Source of the DNA: Macrostomum hystrix
Taxonomy: Eukaryota; Platyhelminthes; Macrostomidae
Reading direction: 5' to 3'
DNA length: 64,000 bases
Assembly (NCBI GenBank): GCA_950097015.1
Contig: CATNEN010000028.1
Coordinates: forward strand, 930,001-994,000
The position numbers and the translations under genes were made by a program. Below the pieces are notes generated by a model that was given only the letters and a program-made list of their open reading frames with translations, did not search any database and was not told the origin of the DNA. Shown here in pieces: positions 41,941 through 53,900 of the stretch. Each line of letters opens with the position of its first letter. Position 1 is the first letter of the stretch.

Positions 41941-44900
41941 ATGGATTTCGAGCGTGACATGGACGAGGATGAGCACATTCCTGCCGGCTATGATGGAAAA
42001 CGGGCCAAGAAGGCGGTGTTCAGAAAGACCATAGACTATAATCATTCCGGCTTGAAGTATCTGACTGTAAGTACGCATCATAGATACTGGTGACGTAATC
42101 AGTGCCAGTGGAGGATTAGGGAGTGTGTATTATCAGTGCCAGTAGAGGATTAGAGAATGTGTGTAATCAGTGCCAGTAGAGGATTAGAGAATGTGTGTAA
42201 TCAGTGCCGGTAGAGGATTAGGGAATTTATGTAATCAGTGTCGGTAGAGGATTAGGGAATGTGTGTTATCAGTGCCGGTAGAGGGTTAGGGAAGGTGTAT
42301 TATCAGTGCCAGTAGAGTATTAGGGAAGGTGTGTTATCAGTGCCGGTAGAGGATTAGGGAAGGTGTATTATCAGTGCCAGTAGAGGATTAGGGAAGGTGT
42401 ATTATCAGTGCCAGTAGAGGATTAGGGAAGGTGTGTTATCAGTGCCGGTAGAGGATTAGGGAAGGTGTATTATCAGTGCCAGTAGAGGATTAGGGAAGGT
42501 GTATTATCAGTGCCAGTAGAGTATTTGGGAAGGTGTGTTATCAGTGCCAGTAGAGTATTAGGGAAGGTGTGTTATCAGTGCCGGTAGAGGATTAGGGAAG
42601 GTGTATTATCAGTGCCGGTAGAGGGTTAGGGAAGGTGTGTTATCAGTGCCAGTAGAGTATTAGGGAAGGTGTGTTATCAGTGCCGGTAGAGGATTAGGGA
42701 AGGTGTATTATCAGTGCCAGTAGAGGATTAGGGAAGGTGTATTATCATTGCCAGTAGAGGATTAGGGAAGGTGTGTTATCAGTGCCGGTAGAGGATTAGG
42801 GAAGGTGTGTTATCAGTGCCAGTAGAGGATTAGGGAAGGTGTATTATCAGTGCCAGTAGAGGATTAGGGAAGGTGTGTTATCAGTGCCGGTAGAGGATTA
42901 GGGAAGGTGTGTTATCAGTGCCGGTAGAGGATTAGGGAAGGTGTATTATCAGTGCCAGTAGAGGATTAGGGAAGGTGTGTTATCAGTGCCAGTAGAGGAT
43001 TAGGGAAGGTGTGTTATCAGTGCCGGTAGAGGATTAGGGAAGGTGTGTTATCAGTGCCAGTAGAGTATTAGGGAAGGTGTGTTATCAGTGCCAGTAGAGG
43101 ATTAGGGAAGGTGTGTTATCAGTGCCAGTAGAGGATTAGGGAAGGTGTGTTATCAGTGCCGGTAGAGGATTAGGGAAGGTGTGTTATCAGTGCCGGTAGA
43201 GGATTAGGGAAGGTGTATTATCAGTGCCAGTAGAGTATTAGGGAAGGTGTGTTATCAGTGCCGGTAGAGTATTAGGGAAGGTGTGTTATCAGTGCCGGTA
43301 GAGGATTAGGGATATGTGTAATCAGTGTCAGTAGTAGTAGAGCATTTGTAATATGTAACTAATTTTGTACTTTTAGTAGAATTCGAAAGTTAAAATATGA
43401 TCGTTTCATCAGGCAGTTTTTTTCCACCGTTGCTTCTCCCATAGGAGCGAGTGTTTCGTCCTGACTATTTCACTCGTCCGTTCATTGAGCCGGACTATCT
43501 ATTCCACGGAGAGGTAATATTAATAAGACTAACCCCGTGCTAAAAGTACTAAAAGTAATCTGAATTGAATAAGTTGTTGACTTTGTTTAACTATTCCTCT
43601 CAGATGCTACCTCCACTCGGCATGCTGGACTGTCCACTGAACTGCGTCACAGCCAAGCACATTCGGACATCGACTAACAAAAATAAATGCCCCATCTTCT
43701 CTGTCTGTGTAAGTTTTGCTTCGTGTCACAAGTTCTATTATGAGTAGATGATCATTTTCTTCGAGTATGACTATCCAAAATTAAATTAACACCGCAGTGG
43801 ACACCGGAGGGCAGGCGACTTATTACCGGCGCTGCTAGCGGCGAATTCACCCTGTGGAACGGATTGACATTCAACTTTGAAACCATTCTGCAGGTTAGAG
43901 ATTATCAAAGCAATCATTCGATTACTAAGCCTTGACTGTATTCAACAAAAATAATTATTAACTGCCAGGCTTAAAATTATTCATTAAATTACTGAACCCT
44001 TAAATCAATCACTTCATTTTCTAAAATCAATCATTTCATCACCAAAACCGTAAATAAATCATTGCCAAATCCTAAAATCAATCACTTCATTATACCTAAT
44101 CCTAAAATCACCCGCTAAAAAATAAGGATGTTTCTTTTGGTGATTCCAGTTGGAATCTGCGGTGTTTCCAGAAAAAGAAACAGCCGAACGCTGGAAACAT
44201 ACCAATCGGATGATTCCATGCTTAGAATCTACCCAACTGGGCGTCTTCTCGGTGCTTCTTGGTGGCGAAATGGAATCAACCAAAGAATCCTCCAGTTCGG
44301 AAGATTCCATGCTCAGAAACCGCCGAGGAATCGCCCTTAAATAAATCTCTGGTTGTCCCATGGGCCACTGGTTCGGGTGATTCTTCGGCGGTTTCCGCAC
44401 AATTTACGGTTACATCGGCTGCTTCCTGGGTGGTTTCTTTAACTCTTGCGAGATAGGGGGGATTTTGGTAGATTCCACTCCTATTTTGCACAAAAAACCC
44501 GCCGAAGAAGCACCCGAATTTTTTACAGGGCAATCACTTATTTACCAAATCCTAGAATCAATCACTTCATTACCAAATCCTAAAATCAATCACTTCAGTA
44601 CCAAATCCTAGAATCAATCACTTCATTACCAAATCTTAGAATCAATCACTTCATTACCAAATCCTAAAATCAATCACTTCATTACCTAATCCTAGAATCA
44701 ATCACTTAATTACCAACTCCTAGAATCAATCACTTCATTACCAAATCCTAAAATCAATCACTTCATTACCAAATCCTAAAATCAATCACTTCATTACCAA
44801 ATCCTAGAATCAATCACTTCATTACCAAATCCTAAAATCAATCACTTCATTACCAAATCCTAGAATCAATCACTTCATTACCAAATCCTAAAATCAATTA

Positions 44901-47900
44901 CTTCATTACCAAATCCTAGAATCAATCACTTCATTACCAAATCCTAAAATCAATCACTTCATTACCTAATCCTAAAATCAATCACTTCATTACCAAATCC
45001 TAGAATCAATCACTTCATTACCTAATCCTAGAATCAATCACTTAATTACCAAATCCTAAAATCAATCACTTCATTACCTAATCCTAGAATCAATCACTTC
45101 ATTACCAAATCCTAAAATCAATCACTTCATTACCAAATCCTAAAATCAATCACTTCATTATCAAATCCTAGAATCAATTACTTCATTACCAAATCCTAAA
45201 ATCAATCACTTCATTACCAAATCCTAGAATCAATCACTTCATTACCAACTCCTAGAATCAATCACTTCATTACCAAATCCTAAAATCAATCACTTCATTA
45301 CCAAATCCTAAAATCAATCACTTCATTACCTAATCCTAGAATCAATCACTTAATTACCAAATCCTAGAATCAATTACTTCATTACCAAATCCTAAAATCA
45401 ATTACTTCATTACCAAATCCTAGAATCAATCACTTCATTACCAAATCCTAAAATCAATCATTTCATTATCAAATCCTAGAATCAATCACTTCATTACCAA
45501 ATCCTAAAATCAATCACTTCATTACCTAATCCTAGAATCAATCACTTAATTACCAAATCCTAGAATCAATTACTTCATTACCAAATCCTAAAATCAATCA
45601 CTTCATTACCTAATCCTAGAATCAATCACTTCATTACCAAATCCTAAAATCAATCACTTCATTACCAAATCCTAAAATCAATCACTTCATTATCAAATCC
45701 TAGAATCAATTACTTCATTACCAAATCCTAAAATCAATCACTTCATTACCAAATCCTAGAATCAATCACTTCATTACCAACTCCTAGAATCAATCACTTC
45801 ATTACCAAATCCTAAAATCAATCACTTCATTACCAAATCCTAAAATCAATCACTTCATTACCAAATCCTAGAATCAATCACTTCATTACCAAATCCTAGG
45901 ATCAATCACTTCATTACCAAATCCTAAAATCAATTACTTCATTACCAAATCCTAGAATCAATCACTTCATTACCAAATCCTAAAATCAATCATTTCATTA
46001 CCAAATCCTAGAATCAATCACTTCATTACCAAATCCTAAAATCAATCACTTCATTACCTAATCCTAGAATCAATCACTTAATTACCAAATCCTAGAATCA
46101 ATTACTTCATTACCAAATCCTAAAATCAATCACTTCATTACCAAATCATAGAATCAATTACTTCATTACCAAATCCTAAAATCAATCACTTCATTACCAA
46201 ATCCTAAAATCAATCACTTCATTAACAAATCATAAAATCAATCACTTCATTATCAAATCCTAGAATCAATTACTTCATTACCAAATCCTAGAATCAATCA
46301 CTTCATTACCTAATCCTAGAATTAATCACTTCATTACCAAATCCTAAAATCAATCACTTCATTACCAAATCCTAAAATCAATCATTTCATTATCAAATCC
46401 TAGAATAAATTACTTCATTACCAAATCCTAGAATCAATCACTTCATTACCAAATCCTAAAATAAATCACAAATCCTAGAATCAATCACTTCATTACCTAA
46501 TCCTAAAATAAATCACAAATCCTAGAATCAATCACTTCATTACCAAACTCAAAACCAATCACTTCATTACTAAATCCTAAAATAAATCATAAATCCTAGA
46601 ACCAATCACTTCGTTACCAAACCTGAAGATCGATCATTTTATTACCCCTTACTCAGGCGCACGAGTCGTCCATTCGCTGCATGCTGTGGTCGCACAACGA
46701 GGACTGGCTATTAACAGCTGACAGCGCCGGCTACGTGAAGTACTGGCAGGCCAACATGAACAATGTGAAGATGTATCAGGCCCACAAAGACCCCATTAGG
46801 GGCTGCAGGTGTGCTACTTAATTTTTTACTCTAAATAAATGATTAATAAAAGTAAATTTAAGTATCGACATTGAAGAGTTTGCGAGGTTTCCATATTTGG
46901 GAGTCTTGATCGCTTCTTCAATAAGACGGTTTTTCTGTCGCGCACATACTTTGATGAAACGCTGGCGCCAGGCTTATATAAACTAAATAAATAAACTATT
47001 AACTGTGCTGGATAAAACTGGATAAAACGATAATGCAGTCAGATTTTAGGTGAAGCAGTGAGAGATTTTAGGTGAAGCAGTGAGAGATTTAAGGTCAAGC
47101 AGTGAGAGATTTTAGGTGAAGCAGTGAGAGATTTAAGGTCAAGCAGTGAGAGATTTTAGGTGAAGCAGTGAGAGATTTAAGGTCAAGCAGTGAAAGATTT
47201 TAGGTGAAGCAGTGAGAGATTTAAGGTCAAGCAGTGAGAGATTTTAGGTGAAGCAGTGAAAGATTTTAGGTGAAGCAGTGAGAGATTATAGGTGAAGCAG
47301 TGAGAGATTTAAGGTCAAGCAGTGAGAGATTTTAGGTGAAGCAGTGAGATATTTTAGGTGAAGCAGTGAGAGATTTTAGGTGAAACAGTAAGAGATTTAA
47401 GGTCAAGCAGTGAGAGATTTTAGGTTAAGCAGTGAGAGATTTTAGGTGAAGCAGTGAGAGATTTAAGGTGAAGCAGTGAGATATTTTAGGTTAAGCAGTG
47501 AGAGATTTTAGGTGAAGCAGTGAGAGATTTAAGGTGAAGCAGTGAGATATTTTAGGTGAAGCAGTGAGATATTTTAGGTGAACCAATGAGAGATTTTAGT
47601 TCTATCATTTACTTACTGCTTTAGGCAATGAAGAGATTGTATAACAGCTCTATTATACTGATTGATCAAAACAGTTCTAATCTCATCGTGAGTTTGAATT
47701 CTTTTATCGAAGACGTTGCCAATAAACTTTTTGCACGCAACAATCTTATTGTGATGGCCAAGAAAATAAACGCTATCGAGTTTAATCTATAGAATGGGAT
47801 CGGACATTTGGCCACACGGTACTAGAATTTAGTTTTGCATTTGTTTCCTTCGATTGCTGTTGCATTTCAAGGCTGTGTGCTGGTTGGTCTTTCCCTTAAT

Positions 47901-50900
47901 TTTGAATTTGATCATTAAATATATGAGATTACTGTTTAATAAATCATATTTAGTTGACGACTAAACAATGACATCTTCATAGCTTGGACTTTGAATTTGT
48001 CAGTAATTTTCATATTAGAATTGAAAATTTAAATTGCACTTTCCTCAAAGTTGTGTACAGCTGTGTTCAGTCCGCGGACTGTGGCCGCCAGACCCACCCA
48101 AATGTCTTCTACACCAGCGTATGCTGATATCCATTTTAAATCAATGGGGCATAAAGTGTTTTGCTAAAGCACCTAAATCTTTCCTTTAAGCTGCGATTCG
48201 AACCCCGGGTATAACAAAAGCACCGAATTGGGATTAGACCAAATTTTGATTACATAAGACATAAAGTAGCTATTTCAAAGTGATTATATTTAGCTAAATA
48301 TATCGTATGGTAGGTTGGTAAATAAAATGGTTGCAGTTTCAAAAGCACATTTTACCTAATTTAGCGTCGGCTATGCCTGTTTCAATTATTTTCTTTATTT
48401 ATTTTTGCACTCAAGCTTCTGCCCGACCGACACTAAATTTGTCACCTGCTCCGACGATGCCACGGTTCGAATCTGGGACTTTGTGCGCTGCCGAGAGGAG
48501 CGAGTGCTGCGAGGTAAACTATTTGCTGAATTGAAATATAACATACTTTTAGGACGTACCGAGCACCGATGTACTGAGAAACACCTATATTTCTAACAAA
48601 CATCTTATATTTCTAGGAAACACCGTATATTTCTAGGAAACATATTATATTTCTAGGAAACACCGTATATTTCTAAGAAACTATTTTTTTTCTAGGAAAC
48701 ATCGAATATTTCTAGGAAACATCGAATATTTCTAGGAAGTATAACATATTTCTAGGAAATATAACATATTTCTAGGAAATATAACATATTTCTAGGAAAT
48801 ATAACATATTTCTAGGAAATATAACATATTTCTAGGAAATATAACATATTTCTAGGAAATATAACATATTTCTAGGAAATATAACATATTTCTAGGAAAT
48901 ATAACATATTTCTAGGAAATATAACATATTTCTAGGAAATATAACATATTTCTAGGAAATATAACATATTTCTAGGAAATATAACATATTTCTAGGAAAT
49001 ATAACATATTTCTAGGAAATATAACATATTTCTAGGACATATAACATATTTCTAGGAAATATAACATATTTCTAGGAAATATAACATATTTCTAGGAAAT
49101 ATAACATATTTCTAGGAAATATAACATATTTCTAGGAAATATAACATATTTCTAGGAAATATAACATATTTCTAGGAAATATAACATATTTCTAGGAAAT
49201 ATAACATATTTCTAGGAAATATAACATATTTCTAGGAAATATAACATATTTCTTGGAACTAGAACATGTTTCTAGGAAGGAATAAACGTATAAAGGAAAA
49301 AAAATGTTACAGTGTACAATAGATGAAGGATGTTTTCTGATTCTCACCCGCCCTCCCTCCACCCACCCTTGCCCGCCGCAGGTCACGGTGCCGATGTTCG
49401 CAGCGTTGCCTGGCATCCGCACAAATCGCTGGTCATCTCAGGCAGCAAGGACGCCCAGCAGCCTATCAAACTGTGGGATCCGAAGAGTGGAGAGTCTCTC
49501 ACTACGCTGTGAGTTGAGCTACCTGATTCTGAGCATACTTCTTTTTTTACTTTTCCTCTCCTCTTCTCTACCCCACTCTAATCTCCTTCTACCCTCCTAT
49601 CTCACCCTCTGTCATCTCCCATCTCCCATCTCACCTTCTGTCATCTCCCATCTCACCATCTGTCATCTCCCATCTCCCATCTCACCATCTATCATCTCCT
49701 ATCTCACCCTCTGTCATCTGCTATCTCACCCTCTATCATCTCCCATCTCACCCTCTGCCATCTCCTATCTCACCCTCTATCATCTCCCATCTCACCTGTC
49801 ATCTCCCATCTCACATTTTGTCATCTCCCATCTCACCCTCTATCATCTCCAATCTCACCTTCTGTCATCTCCCATCTCACCTTCTGTCATCTCCCATCTC
49901 ACCATCTGTCATCTCCCATCTCCCATCTCACCATCTATCATCTCCTATCTCACCCTCTGTCATCTGCTATCTCACCCTCTATCATCTCCCATCTCACCCT
50001 CTGCCATCTCCTATCTCACCCTCTATCATCTCCCATCTCACCTTCTGTCATCTCCCATCTCACCTTCTGTCATCTCCCATCTGTCATCTCCCATCTCCCA
50101 TCTCACCATCTATCATCTCCTATCTCACCCTCTGTCATCTGCTATCTCACCCTCTGCCATCTCCTATCTCACCCTCTATCATCTCCCATCTCACCTTCTG
50201 TCATCTCCCATCTCACCATCTATCATCTCCTATCTCACCCTCTATCATCTCCCATCTCACCTTCTGTCATCTCCCATCTGTCATCTCCCATCTCCCATCT
50301 CACCATCTATCATCTCCTATCTCACCCTCTGTCATCTGCTATCTCACCCTCTATTATCTCCCATCTCACCCTCTGCCATCTCCTATCTCACCCTCTATCA
50401 TCTCCCATCTCACCTTCTGTCATCTCCCATCTCACCATCTATCATCTCCTATCTCACCCTCTATCATCTCCCATCTCACCTTCTGTCATCTCCCATCTGT
50501 CATCTCCCATCTCCCATCTCACCATCTATCATCTCCTATCTCACCCTCTGTCATCTCCGCCCCATCTAACCCTATGTCGCAGCTATGTGCACAAGAACAC
50601 CTGCACTGATGTCCAGTGGAATCGCAACGGCAACTGGTTCCTCACAGCCTCGCGCGACAGTCTAATTAAATTATTCGACGTGCGCAATCTGCGCCACGAC
50701 TTGCAAACCTTCCGCGGCCACAAGAAGGACGTCACTCGCGTCGCCTGGCATCCGGAGTTCGAATCCCTGTTCGCCAGCGGCGGCGCCGACGGCGCCATGA
50801 TGTTCTGGAACGTCGGCACTCGGACAGACGTCGGTTGCGTTGAAGACGCTCACGAGAATATGATCTGGTCTCTAGCCTGGCACCCGCTAGGCCACATCAT

Positions 50901-53900
50901 TGTCACCGGCTCCAATGACTATTCAACGTGAGTATTCACGCATTTGATGTCCCATTACAACAACTCAGTCCATGGACTGGGAAGGCCTCTCCACACCCAC
51001 TTAACACGAAACTCAAGAGCACGGACCAAATTTTTGTTGCGCATCTTCTGAAACAATAATCAAATCGCCAGCTCTTTCTATCGTCGAGATATTTTCATCG
51101 GTTCTGGCCGAAGGTCAGATTTTTTACATAAAGAACTAGTGAAACACACACAAAAGCTCCTAGATTTCAATCCTAATTAGCTTGCCACGGACCTTGATGA
51201 GCTCTCCTAAGTTCACTCAGGAGTCTCATGCGCTCTTTTCAGTTTACTCTTGATTCTATAGCACAGAAACGCTGTTTGATTGCTAATTTTCAACGTCATT
51301 TTCCTTCTTTTTCTACTTTAAGTAGCATAAATTGTAAAAAATCTAAACAGAAAATTCTGGAGCCGCAACCGGCCCGGCGACGTGATTCGCGACGCGCCCA
51401 AAGTGGCCCCGGGTGGCGTCGTCGCTCCTTCCGCCGCCGTCGTCGGCAATCGTCGCGATCAGCAGCAGTCCGGCGGGCATCATCGGCAGCAGATTCAGCA
51501 GCATCGCGATCATCACCGCGATGCTCACCAGCGTGGCGGCGGTCGCGACTTCAGAGGCGGACGCGGCAGAGGCGGCGGTCGGTTTCATCAGGGCTTCCGC
51601 GGCGGCGGCGGCGGCGGCGGCAGCTTTCGAGGCGGCTCCGGCGGCGCGGTAAATCCAGATTATAGGATATTTCGGATTACAGTAAAATATAATCATGGAT
51701 TATTGATCAATGTATTAGTGAACAAATTCAATGGATTATCAAATGTTCAAAGTAAATCGATCGTTCTGAATCGGTTCAAAGGCTCATGTAATTAGCCTAT
51801 ATCTCCGAGTGGATTAACGCAGCTTCCCTATCTCCGAGTGGATTAACGCAGCATCCCCATCTTCAAGCGGATTAACGCAGCATCCCCATCTCTAAGTGGA
51901 TTAACGCAGCTTCCCTATCTCCGAGGAGATTAACGCAGCTTCCCCATCACCGAGTAGATTAATGCAGCTTCCCTATCTCCGAGGAGATTAACGCAGCATC
52001 CCTATCTCCGAGGGGATTAACGCAGCATCCCCATCTCCGAGTGGATTAACGCAGCTTCCCTATCTCCGAGGAGATTAACGCAGCATCCCTATCTCCTAGG
52101 GGATTAAAGCAGCATCCCTATCTCCGAGTGGATTAACGCAGCTTCGCCATCTCCGACTGGATTTACGCAGAATCCCCATCTCCGAGTGGATTAACGCAGC
52201 TTCCACATCCCCGAGTAGATTAATGCAGCTTCCCTATCTCCGACAAGATTAACGCAGCATCCCCATCTCTGAGTGGATTAACGCAGCATCCCCATCTCTG
52301 AGTGGATTAACGCAGCTTCCACATCCCCGAGTAGATTAATGCAGCTTCCCTATCTCCGACAAGATTAACGCAGCATCCCTATCTCCGAGGGGATTAATGC
52401 AGCTTCCCCATCTCCGAGGGGATTAACGCAGGATCCCTATCTCCAAGTGGATTAACGCAGCTTCCCTATCTCCGAGTGGATTAACGCAGCATCCCATCTC
52501 CGAGTGGATTAACGCAGAATCCCCATCTTCGAGTGGATTAACGCAGAATCCCCATCTCCGAGTGGATTAACGCAGCATCCCTATCTCCGAGTGGATTAAC
52601 GCAGCATCCCCATCTCCGAGTAGATTAATGCAGCATCCCCATCTCTGAGTGGATTAACGCAGCATCCCCATCTCTGAGTGGATTAACGCAGCTTCCACAT
52701 CCCCGAGTAGATTAATGCAGCTTCCCTATCTCCGACAAGATTAACGCAGCATCCCCATCTCTGAGTGGATTAACGCAGCATCCCCATCTCTGAGTGGATT
52801 AACGCAGCATCCCCATCTCTGAGTGGATTAACGCAGCTTCCACATCCCCGAGTAGATTAATGCAGCTTCCCTATCTCCGACAAGATTAAAGCAGCATCCC
52901 TATCTCCGAGGGGATTAATGCAGCTTCCCCATCTCCGAGGGGATTAACGCAGGATCCCTATCTCCGAGTGGATTAACGCAGCATCCCATCTCCGAGTGGA
53001 TTAACGCAGCATCCCATCTCCGAGTGGATTAACGCAGAATCCCCATCTTCGAGTGGATTAACGCAGAATCCCCATCTCCGAGTGGATTAACGCAGCATCC
53101 CCATCTCCGAGTAGATTAACGCAGCATCCCCATCTCCGAGTAGATTAATGCAGCATCCCCATCTCCGAGTAGATTAACGCAGCATCCTCATCTCCGAGTG
53201 GATTAACGCAGCTTCCCCATCCCCACCCTTCAGGGCGCGCCGCTGGCCGCTGCCCACCATCACCACGGGCCGGTGCAGACGCCCTCGAATGTTCGCGTCG
53301 GTCCAAACCTGCGCTTCAAGCCCGGCTTCCGCGGCGGCGCAGACGAAGACGAGAGCAGCATCCCGGCCCTAGGCGACGGCACCGCCCAGAACATTCCGGG
53401 CATTCGCAGCAGCGCCGCCGAAGCCGACTCCTCGGCTGGCGCCGGCGGCCTGGACGAATCTGGCGAGCCACGGCAGCCAAGAAAACGGCCAGCCAGCAAA
53501 GCCATACCCAAGAGCTTTCAGGCTGCCTGGGTCAAGGCCCGACACGGCCTGCCTGCTCTGGCTGGAGCTTCCGAGCTCGAGGAGGAGGAGCAACTGCTGC
53601 CGCTGGCGGACACGCCGGCGCCTGGCTCGACTGGACCGTCGGCTGCGACCACGGTGGCTGCCATCGGCGCATCTGCATCGCGTAAGTCACTTAATTATAG
53701 ACTGTGTCAAACCCCTTCCAGCTGTATAGAACCCCTTCCAGCTGTATAGAACCCCTTTCAGAATGTATAGAACCCCTTCCTGCTGTATAGAACCCCTTCC
53801 TGCTGTATGGAACCCCTTCCAGAATGTATCGAACCCCTTTCAGCATGTATCAAACCCCTTTCAGAATGTATCGAACCCCGTTCAGTCTGCATCGAACCCC

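Noticed and set aside
49304-50609. 421-aa and 263-aa ORFs across WDR33 intron 7
   Set aside because: They combine part of WDR33 exon 7 in a wrong frame with a CT-rich array. The true exons have matching donors, acceptors and WD40 sequence.
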